From Polytrichum commune (taxonomy: Eukaryota; Streptophyta; Polytrichopsida; Polytrichales; Polytrichaceae): a DNA stretch of 64,000 nucleotides. This document shows, in pieces, positions 32,150-46,299 of this stretch; the stretch's first letter is position 1; each line of letters begins with the position of its first letter. Location: NCBI GenBank assembly GCA_950295325.1, contig OX485803.1:33867554-33931553 (forward strand), read 5' to 3'. The notes under the pieces were generated by a model that had not been told where the DNA came from, searched no databases, and saw only the letters and a list, made by a program, of their open reading frames with translations. Both the position numbers and the translations under genes were made by a program.

Positions 32150-32990
32150 TTTCAGCATTGACGCGCGATAAGTAACTTAAAAACAGTTTTTGTGAGCCTA
32201 TGAGATAAACCTAGTTGTTGACCCTTCCATGCAAGCCATGGGCCACTCACTCCGAATTTACATCCAAGATCACCAGTGCACGCGACTTTGTACCAATTGT
32301 TGACCAATGGCCTCCTTCAACGTGTGTGGCCCTAGTATATTGTGGGCACTTCCAACTCCACACACAATTTGGTTGGTTGTCGGAATGACCGCGCGAATCA
32401 TCTCATCCGGTTAGCAATTGCAAATTTACGAAGATTGTCGATTCGAATACTCATATTGGAGTTGAAAGGTCAAAGTGAAGAATCTCGATTCCTTTGAACG
32501 ATCAAACAGGTTCTCTCAATTGTTTTGAATACCGGAGTTTTTCTTTAACTCAACTAGAGGCTTGGTGTGGAGTTGATTGTTTTGCATACACACTTTTCAT
32601 ACTCGGTAACTTTTTGGTACAAGCTTGGAGTCAGTGTGGTGGAGGATTGAACGAGAAACTTTCAATATTGGTTCGTTGAAGGCCAAACTCATTTTGGCAT
32701 ACCAAAAGGTGCTAAAATGAGCTTGGCCCCCAAGGAACTGATATAGAATATTTCTCGGTCAAACCTCCACACCGAATCCAAGCATGCATGCACTCAAAAC
32801 TTATCATAGATGCAAAAATTTGTACACAAAGCGACCAGATCCCGACCAAAACTCCAATTGAATTAAAGATTAGCTTCATTGAACCTAGAAAAACGTCTAT
32901 AATTTGAGCACATAGTCCAACCTCATTATGGTGTTTGTTCTTACCTACAAGCAATGAAATATAGGCCCCCGATTAAGAAGACAACATCGT
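32150..32990. repeat. dispersed foldback-family copy 5 (fragmented)
   Basis: Two blocks: 32330-32510 with TATTGTGGGCACTTCCAACT and GGTTAGCAATTGCAAAT, and 32830-32990 with TTGAACCTAGAAA, AGCACATAGTCCAACCTCAT and GAAATATAGGC. The sequence between is unrelated. Confidence 0.5.
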
Positions 32991-35900
32991 CATCTCGCTC
33001 TCTCTCTCTCTCTCTCTCTTTTTCGTTCGGATGATAGCAAGTGCTACGTTGGCATTAGTAGCCCTAGCTGAGAAACTAGAACCCAATTTTAGAAGGACAG
33101 CCCACCAACAACCGAACATTTTGCACATTTTTCAATATGGTACACAATAATATTGTATTGGATGGCGACTTATGGAACATCCTAAACAACAAATATGCAG
33201 TAGCGTAGAACATGAGTCATTGTGACCGCACCAATTATGAGTAGTAAGGTATGTGGGCTTTATGTGGTCACTCTTCTTAATCGACACCTAGATTTGACTA
33301 GTCCTTGGCAAAAAGGCGTGTTGTTAACTACGGACACCTCACCCAAAAGGTGCTATATCCAGCACCTCACCCAAAAGCAACACTTATAAACACCTCCTAA
33401 TCCCACACCCGAGACACACCTTAAACCATCCAAATGTCTCCCATGCAAAGCGGAGGTGGCTTTGGGTGAAAAGCAGGGTGGTCGCATGAAAATGAGGGGT
33501 TGGTTTTGGGCAAAAGTGGGATTGGATTGAGCAAGTATTGGAACGTAGCTAGGGTGGCTTACTTACATGTTTTTAGTGTGATCTCGCGTACAAAAGTTTG
33601 AAGAGCTCAATTCTTTTATTAGGTGGAAAGTTGGTTTTAGTGCAGGATTGGTTTAGGCACAAGGTGGAACGGTTGTGGGAGAAAATGGGGTTGGTTGTGG
33701 ATGAAACCTAGGAACGTTTTGGGCAAGTGTTGGGACGTTTTTGGGAACCACTTGCAATGGAAAAAAGTGAGAACCTAGAGATAGATTCAGGAAGCTAGGG
33801 ATAAGTGACTTCAAAACTATGCAATATATGCATATGACGCACAATTTCTTTATTTATTTTTGTTTCTACTATGTCTAAGCCAATCATGCATGCCACTAAT
33901 TCAAACATACTCCAAAAACAAGCTAAATCGCTTAGAGTGTTGGTTTAAGCACCCTCTACCTTACATCAATGAGTTATCATGGGTTAATTCAACCACGAGG
34001 AATGTGGAAGTGGGAACCTCTCACCTTGGTGGTTGGGGCGAACCAACCCATACTCTGGTTCCTTGGAAGCAAGGCTTTAGACATCCAACAAGGAACAATT
34101 GTATGGATCAGTTCGCCCAAATCCCACCTTGGTGTGGTTCAACTTGCGTGATATTAGATGATAAGTGAGGCGTGGTTTGGTTGATTGCAACCGCAGGCAG
34201 TTGATTGCGGAAGCCTTGGTTCACGAGCACCGCCTCCTTCTTCTTCTTCTTATTCTTCTTATTCTTATTCTTCTTATTATTTTCTTATAATTCTTGCCTC
34301 TCGGATTCACGGGCTGGAACGGGAGGCTGTCCTTGCCTCGCCAAATTTAGTCGCAATGATCTCTCACATGAGTTAGTGTGCACTAATAATCAGTGCCACA
34401 AAGTCAGTCTCCGGCCTTCCAATAACTACTGTTGGGGTTTGGATGGTGGAACTGCCCAGACCCACCAGCTAATCAGTAGGCTTACGACACTATCTTGGAC
34501 ATGAAGACAAACTTAATACACTGCTCCATGATTTGCCTCGGACAACACCTCCTTTTCCGCCTACTGCACAAACCCCCCCCCCCCCACCACACACACACAC
34601 ACACACACTTACCGTGAGCCTCGTGATTTGGCACGCGCCGTAAGTTTAGGCGTTCCTCCCTCACTTACCTCCACCCACCTTTCCTCCATGCCATTCGACA
34701 ACTAAAGCCGGAGGAAAGTTGCGGTCGTATCAACCGTTTCTACCCAAAAAAACAAAAAAACTTCTCCATTGCAACTAACCATTTGTTGCGGCTTGGTCAT
34801 TGCGACTTACGGCGAGAGGAAACATAATGGATAACTCCATTCGTATGGTCGTCAATCAAAGGATTCTAGTTACCTGTTATTCGAAAACCGCAGTTGAACT
34901 CCTCTGGTTGACAATTAAAATGATTTGTTTATGCAATATTGCTACTAGTTTGAGCGTTATCAATATAGTGCACTCCTTGATAGATATTTTAGGAACAGAA
35001 AGTCCACAAATAGACACATCACAAACACACCCCTTCTGTATAAATTTTTTTATAAAGATAACCATAGTCAGACATGTCACCAACGTCACAAAAAGCTAAG
35101 CTTTGAGTAACAAGTAAGGCAAAGTCGTCGTCGTCATCAACATCATTCGTCAATACACCACTTATTTGTTGCTTGCAATTTAAACTTCCTTCGAATTGAT
35201 CACTACCAAAAAAAAAATTTGAAACTACCACATCAGAGAATAATGCACAATGACAATCGAGTATATAAAGAATATTGTAAGATTTGAACATAATTTATGA
35301 TACAACTAAGCAATCAAACAACTTTCATTTATTAATGAAACTCCTAAATATATGTCTCAATTATTACAAACTTCATGAAGTACTTTCTCTTTCACAATGC
35401 ATACAACCACTTTAAGCTTCTAGCTCAATCCAACAAACTTCCAACGTGTTGAATTAGGGTCGAAATGTTTTAGCCAAAAAGTCGTGACTCCTCAGCAAGC
35501 AACCTTGAAGTTCTTGAAGGTAGAAGACACTTCTACTTCCACTGCCACAATCACAAAAATTGTTATCGAGAAGCACATGGCATTTGAAGTTAGCTTAGGG
35601 TTTCGAGAAAGAGATTCCAAACAAAATTCATGAAGCAATGGTGGTCACTGGTCATGCAACCTTCGATTGACATCAAAAAAAAATCCTCATTCCTTTGCCT
35701 TGATGATTACAAAGTTTATATAATACGACCTTAATTTGACCTACGAGCAACTTCTTGAATTTAGAATTCAAGGATTACAATTAAAGAGTGAAAACAATAC
35801 AAGTAAACTGGCAACATTCAATTTGAACAAAAATCTCATCTACTTCCACATTCTCAACACACACACATGCACTCTTTAAAGAATGTACCACAATTCAACA

Positions 35901-36385
35901 AGAAAATTGACAATGTGAGTAAAAATATGTGAAGATTGTGGCAAAAATTGGCGCTTACAATTTTGTTATATCAAGAATTACTTGTCCCGCTCATCAAACT
36001 CTTTCATCAATTGTCATACCAAGGAGCCCTAGAGGATCTCTCTCTCTCTCTCTCTCTCTCCACCGTGCCTACAACAATCTCAATGCTTAGAGGCAATAAG
36101 AGGCGAATATGTAATCGAGATAGCGGTTACCCTCCCCACCTTCCAAATATACGTGTTGCAAGCCCAAACCAACTGCCACCATGCCTTTGCACGCCACTTG
36201 GCGCAAGGACACTACCCCACCCCAAGTAATCTAGCCAACCCCCTCCCCCCCCCCCCCCCCGCGGGAATTGAACCGTCAACCACTCCGTTCAGTTTGGGTA
36301 CCTCTCCATTACCATCCGGTAGTTTAGGGTCATCTCAGACCACGATTTTGCAACATTGAAGGCACGTGATTTCAGCCCTCCATGT
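32991..36385. other. intergenic with simple repeats, no gene seen
   Basis: (CT)n at 32998-33019 and 36037-36060, poly(C) followed by (AC)n at 34567-34608, poly(C) at 36241-36260, and a TTCTTATTC-rich tract at 34238-34285. Short open frames here show no domains. Confidence 0.5.
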
Positions 36386-36392
36386 GTCCAAA

Positions 36393-36530
36393 ACCATAAC
36401 ATAATAACATAAAGGTATACATTGGTATTGTCAGACAAACCAAAACATAATAACATAAAGGTATACATTGGTATTGTCAGACAAACCAAAACATAATAAC
36501 ATAAAGGTATATGTTGGTATTGTCAGACAA
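36393..36530. repeat. 46 bp minisatellite, three copies
   Basis: Cores CATAATAACATAAAGG at 36400, 36446 and 36492 give an exact 46 bp period; the first two units are almost identical (TACATTGGTATTGTCAGACA) and the third differs by a few bases. Confidence 0.9.
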
Positions 36531-38811
36531 TGGTAAATATTGCCTAGACAAAAAAAATTGCTTCAGTCTTTAGGGGTTAATTGTTAAAGGCTAAAACCAT
36601 TTACCTTCATAAATGCAGTTTTAACATGTATTCTCATTAATACGGTAACTTACATGTAGATTTATAAGTTCCCACTTCACCCATATACAAGTTGAGGAGA
36701 CCTTGATCTAACTTGATGTATTACTACAATTTCCATGTAAGGTATGTGGGTGTTATTTGGTACGTTTTCATGTTCTCCAACTTCTACCTACTATATTTAC
36801 ACAACAAAAACTCGGGTTGTATTAGCAAATGAACGATGAAACATTTACAAAAACTAGATTAAAAATCAGACCTCCCCTTATTTAGTTGCGATTATCAGAG
36901 TGCATGTTTGTTGGTTACTTAAGTGCATACACATGTCTTCTCAATTGTGTTCACTATCGAATATAGAATAGTTATTAACATTTGAAGACTTAGTCCAAAT
37001 ATGTTTCTTCAAGATGTCTTCTCTTTGATTCTCACCGAGTCACATACCATTAAGAAAACGAGTCACTTAAGACCCATCTACCTTGGTAAGGGCTTATGAG
37101 GCTATCTATGTTTGGCAAAAACAATTCCCCGCAAGAAGGACTTAGAGAGCCCCGTACTTGCATGCCCTTGTAGGGGACCCCCCCCCCCAACTAAAAGGCG
37201 AGAATTCTTTGAGGGCCAACTTCCTTTCTCCTTGTTGGCCTCGTTGTACCATGAACTTGTATGCGGGAATATATAGAGAAACGTGCGGAAAACACAAAAC
37301 CAAAGGAAGTTATTGTGGTGTCGGCACAATATAAGTGTATGTTGTTGGTGCTTTACAAATGACCCACTACCTCCTATCCACATTGTTTTGACGTGCTTTG
37401 TACGGGCGTACTCCATAGGAGCCCATACAAATGCATGGCAAGACAAAAGGAGTGTCATTTTCACATGTATGATTTTATCACACGTCACTTTCTCATTCAA
37501 CACTTTGAGCATCGAAAAGGAACATTGTGACTTTGTTTATGCAATTTCATGATCCCAACCGATGGGTAGTACTACATGTGGTAATTATTATTATTATTAT
37601 TATTAAAACTAAAAATGGCTATTGTCTAACTAGAGAGTGATACATTATCTTGGCATCCTCATGTGCAATCAATATATGACATTTTCACTAAAGAATCCCC
37701 CAAGTATCTAGTGACAATAACCATGGAACTTTATGATAATGTGTTTTGTTGACATTGAGCTAAATATATGCCTTACATTATTTTGGTACGTGTAGTTCAA
37801 TCCAGGGAAGTTCACTACTTATAAGGTGTGACAGACCATCTATATTTAAGGAATATTTTGTGAAGGTTTGTAATATAATGGTAATACTTCATCAATATAG
37901 ATGATAATGTGAAATATTCCAATAATGTTTTTTAGATTCTAGTTTGAAATACCCATGTTTCTCATGACCTTCTTTATCACACTAGCCTCCTTTTTCAGTA
38001 CCTACATTAATATGAATTACTTTTGAATTCTTTACTTCCAATGAAGTCTAGGGACCTTATATTTGAATGTGGATGGTTGTGAAGGAAAAGAAAAAAGGTT
38101 GTCAACATTCATTTTACACTAGCACACGATGTCCATTCTCTGCCTCTAGTCCAATCCCAAAAAGTGTGATTTTTGGGTTCAAGTTAAAGTTCACAAGGAA
38201 GTGTTAATTACTTATTGGATACCAGTAGAGACCACCTCCAACATGAGATAGTAATACTTGTCCCATAGCCACTGCTCAGTAAACTTGTTTCAAGTTCGCA
38301 TACGAGCTCGCGGCTATGCTCGAGGTGAAGCAATCCCTCATTCATGCTAACTCAATACTACTTATAAAAATGCCCATGCAATGTGTCACCAACATCAAAT
38401 GTAACCATTACATTATTTGTCATTCCTTATAAAATAAAGTAAAAATTTGGACAATGTTGATTCACAATGTTGCAATTACTGCCACTTACAAAGTGAATTT
38501 TCATCTAATTCTTAATCATCCACGATAGTAACTCATCACATAAATTTAAGGATGCATGAAAGTAAACCTCGGGATACCAAAAGTGAATGAACTAAAAGTA
38601 AATTGGGATGACAATGTTTGTGAACTTATAACCCACCCTCATTTACTAATGCAAGCCACCATCAAACGGTTCCTACCAACACCGGTTACATCCAGTGGCT
38701 CTCACTAACTTAACCAACTCTAAAAGTAGCCCTTGCTGATAGGAACCGTACACTACTGTAGTGACCGCACCAGTAAGTGTGGGTGAACTATTAATCAAAA
38801 GAAGTGTCATC
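36531..38811. other. intergenic, foldback fragment and poly(C)
   Basis: 36940-37100 carries a degraded foldback-family fragment ending AAGACCCATCTACCTTGG. A C-rich tract lies at 37170-37188 and a (TTA)n tract at 37587-37604. No gene seen. Confidence 0.45.
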
Positions 38812-38871
38812 CAAAAAGTTACCATAATGACATAAAATACCATGTGACACTAAATACAACATTTAGTGTAG
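38812..38871 (-). repeat. MITE end, family C fragment (inverted)
   Basis: In reverse, after TA: CACTAAATGTTGTATTTAGT, GTCACATGGTATTTTATGTC and GGTAACTTTTTGGATGAC. Same terminus as 18028 and 56280. Confidence 0.6.
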
Positions 38872-39289
38872 CGTGTCACTCTCTCTCTCTTGCTTAATTA
38901 TCTATAGATGATACTTTTTGTCCGTCAAACATTGATTATTTTTAACATGTAGGATGAGCATGAGTGATTGGGGCCGGGAAGCATCTAGATCGGTCTAATA
39001 AGTTGAGCCCAACATGCACTTTTATCACCCCTAAGTTAATTGATGCCCATGAGTGAGGGAGAGGAGGTGGATTATTTGGCCGGGCTGTCAGGCCCCCCAA
39101 TCAGTTATAGGCTATGTTATGTGTTGTAGTACTCAGAAATTTGTCTTTCTTGTAGCTTGATTGTGTCGTTCAGTGAGGTTGAAGGCTCACACTCAAAAAG
39201 TTTGGGAAAGTGCAAGCCCCCCCCCCCCCCCAAAAAAATAAAAAAAATAAAAAAAATAAACCTTGTATTGAAAGGCAAAAAAATTGCAA

Positions 39290-40110
39290 CCCGTCCCATA
39301 ACTGGTAATTTCTAAGCCAACCCATCCTCGTAAGGGTTAAGGAAAAAACAACCCGTCCCAAAACCGGTTTGAAAATGAAAATACCCATCCCGCAAGAGGT
39401 ATAAATAAGTCTCTTACAATGTTGGTAAAAAAATTAGAAAAAGAAAAAAGAAAAAAAGAAAAAAAAACCGAAAGATGTCGACATGTGATTGGTTGCACTT
39501 GGAAACAATAGGATCTTGACAAATTATGCCTTCAATGTTCGTCAGTTATCTGTCTTTTGCTGTCGATTCTCATCTTTCCAATACACCCCATTCTAAATTT
39601 TGTGGTTGATGAATTAATGTATGCAGGTGAATCAAACACTTCAAGATTGATATATTGATTGGGTATTAGTGGTTTGATTGCATTATGCTTATATTCATAT
39701 GTCATATATGACATAATGTAACTGATATTTGTACCATTTATTTTTTTGGAAAATTTTATCAAACAAATTGTTATTTTTAGAACCCGTCCAAAGTGAATTT
39801 GACGCATCCAAAAACCGGTTCATTTTCTAAGAACCATCCATTGGAAATGTTTTTTTTTATGAACATGTCCCTGGACATGTTAGGGACCTTGTGAAAAATC
39901 GCCACTGCTACTAACCCTTCGACCTTGATCCCGGACGGTATGTATGTGGCCCTAAAACTTGTTGTGGGCATTTTCAATTCCGCCACATTGGATCATATTG
40001 GGATTTATCTCATGCACTAAGCAATTGTAATTCAAGAAAATTGTCATTTTAGAGTATTAGAATTGAAGTTGAGATGCAAAAGTTATAAGAGTTCTCTCTT
40101 CCTCACTCTC
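39290..40110. repeat. dispersed repeat patch
   Basis: 39460-39545 matches PABP-like intron 1 (21690-21770) through ACCGAAAGATGTC.ACATGT and AGGAT.T.GAC..ATTATGCC; 48440-48510 matches again. 39290-39390 and 39780-39850 share ACCCGTCC and AACCGGTT words in the same orientation. 39870-40110 is a foldback-family fragment with TTGTGGGCATTTTCAATTCC. Confidence 0.45.
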
Positions 40111-41624
40111 TCTCTCATGGGAGATGCGGTGATGATGTTGGTGGTGCAATGTTCGAGATTGGAGTCTTCAATGCTCTTCAAACACGATTTGGCCCTTCAA
40201 AATATACCTCTCTCAAAACAACCCTTCAAAATGCAATTCCAAATTGAAAATGAAGATGTCACTTGAAGTCCTTAATATAATATGCCCGCCACAAGAACCA
40301 ACAAACGTAGGGCATTGACACTACAAGAAATGGAGTCAGATGGTTGATTCTTAATTCTTCACATAGTATTGGAGACATGTACCATATAATTCATGAACAA
40401 GTTTAATATGAGTTTTGTATTTCATTTCTATATTATTGGATTGACGTCTTGGAATTGAACCAACCCTTCAACTGAAAGGCTAAAATTTGAGAGCCCTTCA
40501 AAATGAAACTCATATCTTAAATAATGTGTTGTTGAGGTTGTCGCCCCATTGTTCCCTACCATTCTTGCCTTTTTCTGATTTTAAAATAACAAAACAACAA
40601 AGAAAAAAGATTACATGCCAAACATCCCCCCCCCCCTCCCCAAAATAAGCATGTGACCAAAAAAGGAGGAAAGTAATGTGCAAAAGTGTGAGACTACAAG
40701 TGCAAAAGGTGGGTCTGGTGGGGGAAATGGGTATGGGCATACATACATGGGGTGCATATGGTTGCAATAGCATATGGGGCGCAACGAACCAAGATGGCTC
40801 AGGTCCAAGCTAGTCACATACAAATGTGTATATCAAGGAACCTAGAATGATATCTATAAGTTCAGCACATAATTCAATCTCATCGTAACGTGTGTCTTTT
40901 TGGTGTCTTGTACCACACAAGACTGATAATTAAGTAGAAGTGGACTAAGTCCAAGTCCAAAAAAACAACATGCTAAATTAAATCTCAAGGTCCTCAAATA
41001 GAATATGCATAATCGGTTATGATAGTACTAAAGTAGTTATATTTTATTGTATTACATATAATTTCATTGTATAGATTTAACATGAAAAAACATGTATATA
41101 TTTAAAATCATTTCATGTAGATAGTTATAGAGTATTCACATGAAATTGAAGTGCATTGGAAGCATATGAACATATGTGCCCATAGAAATGAACCAACCAA
41201 AAAGTCTGGATTTTGAGAATATGTGTAGATTTTCTTAAATATGAGTTTCAAATATAAGTGTGCAATTAAGAGACGTTACCACATAAGGTTCACATACCTC
41301 CTGAGCCCGCTACTATGACCAATGTCTTGCTCTTAGAACCCCAACAATCTACCGTCCACTAGACATGAAAACATGTTCAGCAAAATTATCATACCTGATA
41401 TTTATTCTCTTTAGGTAAATCGGCTCCATACTTAGTATTTGAAATTCCAAATTATTCAAGATGGATTAACCACAAACCTATAGAAGACAAGTTTTCATTA
41501 TTACCTCCATTACATTGATGCATGCCATTGGCTCAAAGAGCAAGACATCTAACCATGGCCATATTTGCAATGGAGGCTGATTGTCGATAGATTACCTAAC
41601 CAATAGTGATTTATGTGAACTTTG

Positions 41625-41683
<59 letters not shown>

Positions 41684-43789
41684 GTCTATGTTTACTACAA
41701 GAAATGATTACATTTATTTTTGTAATTACTTTGTTTTTTAAAATCACTTGAATTCCACTCCGATTCTTTAAAACTCTATGTTTTAAAATGTGGTGGACAC
41801 TGAAGAGTGGGAATAGTGTCAAAATTCTCGTCTTGTTTTCCTTGTATGTTCAAAGTTTGTGGGAAACTCGAAATAAAAATGTTGACATTCAAGCACTTTG
41901 AAGACTGCATGCAAACTTCATATTGTGGATCTTACACAACCATTTCCAAGAGGTGAGGTAGAGAGCTTGAGTATTTGGTGTAACCACCGATAGACCCGTG
42001 TGCGTTCTAGCTATACAAGCCGGATAATTACTAGAATATTTAATGATCCCAAATTTTGCATTTTGTAGACCTACAACTTCAACCCTCAAGGGCACATTTG
42101 CACTAGAGCTTGAGGGCCCTTGACCCATGGTACAAAGCTATGTGATTGGTTGAGGAGTTGGAGACGGTCTAAGTTTGTTTTACCCCAAATTTTGAAGACT
42201 TGAGTGACCAAAGAGATTCATAAAGGATGAAACAATTGTAGGGTGTCCTAGATGGAATCAAGTGGATAATGTTTCATGATCCATTGTATGTTGCGTTGGG
42301 CCCATCAAAAAAAGGTGGGTGTGACACAAAAACAGAAGTTGTTGCACTCTAGATATACATTATATTGTCATGATGGGAACATAATATTATTTATATCTTG
42401 TGGATTTTTATAAACATCATGCCTTACAATAAACAAAAGCTCTTTTTCATTTCTAATGCTTCGTAATTTGGTGGCACTACAAATAAATTATAGCAAAACA
42501 AATATTGTAATTTCACTCCTTCAACAATGTAGACATCATATTTGATCCTTTATGATTTAGGATAGTTCCTATGTTCTAGGTCATGTTGTCAACTTCTAAG
42601 CAAAGTATGTGCCCTTGATCATTTTTTGGCGTCAGGGCCAATTACTCATATTCATGTGAATATGGACATTTTTTAATATATATATTAGGATTTATTATGA
42701 GTCAATTCTACAGGCAAATTTGTCAATACGCTATCACTTTATCTATATTTTGTGGGGGATATGTGAATCATCATTGATTATTTGAATGTTGTGATATTGG
42801 AAATTCATGAAATGAAATATAGTAAAATAGTGGTTTTCGTATTAAAATATAACACATAGTCAATTGATAAATGATGAACTCCTAATCACAATAATTTTCA
42901 TGATCTTTAATAATCAACTCTTTATATGCAATTTTAGTAGAGAATCCTACCCCCATCCTACCATACAATTCAACATGTTGTAATTTTAGACTAGTACTTG
43001 GTCCAAATTTACTTAAATATTTGATTCATTACAAAAGTGTGACAATTGTGAGCAAGTTATCATATGCTCACATTGTTGTCAGTGTTGTATATCACAACAC
43101 ATGCAAAATCACCTATCGATTTTCATTATTTTTTGAAGTTTTAAATTGGACCATTGGGTGAAGGATGGTTGATGTAGTTTGCAATCACATTAGAAAGAGA
43201 GTTTAGATGATGGATGTTTCACAATGTGAGGGCATATCTAAATTCAACTTAATCACTACAAAATGGTTGTGTAATTTATGAACAGAATATATAAAATGAT
43301 ACCAAATTTGTAACTTTTGGAGTCATCTAGTTGCCATGGACTAGTCGCTACACCATGTGATCCTTAAGGTAAGTACTAGATGTTTAATTGCATACATTTC
43401 AAACCTCGCGTGAAATGTTTTGTGGAACATTTATTACACAAACAATTGGAACTTCTAGATGACATGAGGTGTGATGTGATGAGATGAGATGAATGGCTTG
43501 CGGCATGCCATACACGATAGTATCTTCACCCTAATGACTGTTGTTTTTTGAGATGACATGTACAACACCAAATAAATGTGTGCATCCCAACCTATGTAAA
43601 TCAAGTTTGGATCAAGGGTTGTTTGTTCTTAGAGACTCCTTATTATTGATGAGAGCTCCATGGGCTCTCTTTCAAAAAGAGAAGCCACCACGGAGCCTTT
43701 GCATGTTGGCATCCAGGCCCCCGTATGAGCATGAAGATTCTTTAATGTTTCACATTAAAGAATAGGTGTAGGTCTCGTTTGATTTTTTT
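40111..43789. other. intergenic, no gene seen
   Basis: AT-rich. A foldback-family fragment at 40840-40960 and a (CT)n-(TA)n compound microsatellite at 41629-41683. Open frames are short and domainless. Confidence 0.5.
41629..41683. repeat. compound (CT)n(TA)n microsatellite
   Basis: CT repeats to 41657 pass directly into TA repeats to 41683. Confidence 0.95.
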
Positions 43790-44190
43790 TAATTAAGAGA
43801 GAACGATGTTCGAAGTTTTTTTTGAAGCTCATAGAAGGTCACTGAGACTTGAAGGAGGAATCAAAATTTTAAGCTTGGGATGTTGCTTATTGCAACCTTG
43901 ATCAACCATCCTCAGTAATGTTTTGATCAAACCAAAGATGTTTTGAAATTGGCATTCAAACTTTTTGTAAGTAGCATTCATCATTTGAGCAAAGAACTTT
44001 GACCATCTCTAGCATAGGTAGATGAACTCCAAATATGGAAAAGCTCTCACATACGTGTATTTTACATTTATACATTATTTCCTATGTTATTAAACCTCTT
44101 CACCCATCCCGTCATCCTGATTCTTTTTTTTAACAAGATTATCACTACTGCCCCAACTTGAGAACTTCAATTTTGTGACCATTGGATTTA
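43790..44190. repeat. repeat copy shared with 62195-62600
   Basis: Ordered matches with 62195-62600: GAAGGTCACTGAGACTT / GAAGGTCACTAAGACTT, TTGCAA..TTGATCAACCATC, GTTTTGAAATTGGCATTCAA, ATGAACTCCAAAT and CAACTTGAGAA. Moderately diverged and noncoding in both places. Confidence 0.65.
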
Positions 44191-45489
44191 CTAGAAAATT
44201 CACATCACACTCTTACTCTTAAAAATCTCATCACAAATACAACTTCAAAAGGAGCTTCAATAAATTCCTCAACACTCCAACATATTACAATGTCATTCAT
44301 GAATAATGCTATAGCTTGGGATTAGATACCCAACCTAGAATTTAGGATGCATAGCCCATGATGATATGTTAATAAGGGAACACAAGCCTTTCGCAAGGAA
44401 GTTTATTTCCTTTTTATAGAACAAAAACTGAAATTGGAATTTGCGAGAGATGGTGTAAAAGAAAACGCTTGCTCAACTAACTTACTTACCTTTGGGGCTT
44501 GCATGGCGAGCCATGAGTACCTCTTGACATGACGTACACTCACTTCATTCATGTCGGGCTATCATACATCTCTTTTGGATCACAAAGTTATCATCTCAAC
44601 TTTGTTATTGGGCCATTGAAACCGCTCCGGTGACATGTCGTGCGACCTAACCAACATGCATACAATGTGAGTGATAGTCTAGCCTAGTGACTAGACTACT
44701 TCATAACAAAATAGACCCCTAGGTGTCAACTATAGAGCTCATTCATTCACCCTCGAGAGAAAAAAAAACCACTAGACAAACACATGTTGAGTAGTAGACA
44801 TGCTTGATTTGATAGTGTAGTGAACAATTAAAATATTTCTCAATATTGATGCGGTTGAGAGGCCGCTAACAACACAACTATGTGCTTGATTGGATGTGAT
44901 TGTGGTTGTGGTACAGCCCCTCATTCAATCATAAACCATAATTATGTGCGTTTATACACAAGATGTAATTGTGGTTCACTTGTAAGAGTGGATTTGACCT
45001 TAATTATTGTCCATTTGTGCAATCCATGGAGTGGAGGAAACAACAACAACAACAACAACAACAAAATAAAAATTGGTTTTCTTCAAATTTTGTTTGGGAG
45101 TAATTTCTTCTTGCAATCCCTCTTTTGTGCTTCAATTTTGAATTTTTCCATGGTGACATGTAGAAAGTGGAACCAAATAAAAACAAATAAAGTAGATTGC
45201 CACCATTATAACCACCCTCAATTACGCATCATGTTGTAATTGATAAAGCAAGAGTAGTAGTAGGAGGAGGGGTTGTGATCATCATCAGTGCACCTTATCC
45301 CTCAAAGCGAAGTCCAAGAAATTAAACTACGATCATCAACTACTATGGTTGTGGTTGTGTGGACAATACCCATCGAATATAATTCTTTGATTTGTAATAC
45401 AATTTGAATACCCACTGGTCATGTCTTTGATACCATTAATGATGTCGACTATTGGTACCATGCATTCACCTGTATTCTAGACCAACACT

Positions 45490-45955
45490 AGTTGTAATTG
45501 AAAGAATTTCAAAATTCCTTTGTAATTCATTTGGATATTTACAACAAGTTTCTAATTCAAGTGAAGCAAGCTGAGAGTGTCTTTCTTGCTCATCTTTTCA
45601 AGGGCTTTTCAATGTGCTATCCCACAACAAGTTCCTTGCAATTGTTTCAAGGCATTGATCTCTCAAAGTTTGGAATCTTATGGTGTATATATCATGCTTG
45701 GATCCGACTCAATTGAAGCAAGTGTCAAGTCAAAGTTATACAACTAATAGAGCTTTGTCCAATGAGTCATTCCTTGCCCAATTCCACCCATGTGTTTTAT
45801 ATAGTACTTAACTCTTACTCAATGAAGCAAAATGAGGAAGGAGTCTATCTTGCCCACCTTCTCAAGAAATACGATGCCCTTTGGAGTTCATATTTGCGTT
45901 GTTGCAAATGCATCTATTTCTTTCTCAAAGTTTGCTCAAGTGAAATCATTTAAGA
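45490..45955 (+). repeat. diverged ~275 bp tandem duplication
   Basis: 45490-45700 and 45765-45955 share CTCAAGTGAAGCAAGCTGAG / CTCAATGAAGCAAAATGAGG, TCTTGCTCATCTTTTCAAG / TCTTGCCCACCTTCTCAAG and TTTCTCAAAGTTTG. Both copies keep a short plus-strand frame reading LAHL(F/L)K, a possible trace of coding origin. Confidence 0.55.
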
Positions 45956-46299
45956 GTATATTTTCCTCAGATTTTGAAGAGTTTTCCAACGAACTATAAT
46001 TCATCACCAAGTTCTAAATGACAATAGTATCTTTGGTTTCAAATGAGTAGATAATGACAATTTGAGAATGATTATGTGTCGAGATAATAAGTTTCTCAAG
46101 TTATGGTTGTTTAGGAATACCACTAAGCATTGTGTTATATGTCATGAATCTCCCTCATAAAACTAAAGCTTATTTCATCAATATATGCCAAAAAATTGCA
46201 TGTCGAAATAACTTAATGTATTAGCGCACATGTAAACATTTTCAAGATATAAATGTGGAAAACCTTGCTACAAAATTTGAACACTCGAAGTTGATGAAA

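Noticed and set aside
35019-35291. 90-residue minus-strand frame with an Asp run
   Set aside because: No recognisable domain, no start context and no homologous copy in the window; length is compatible with chance.
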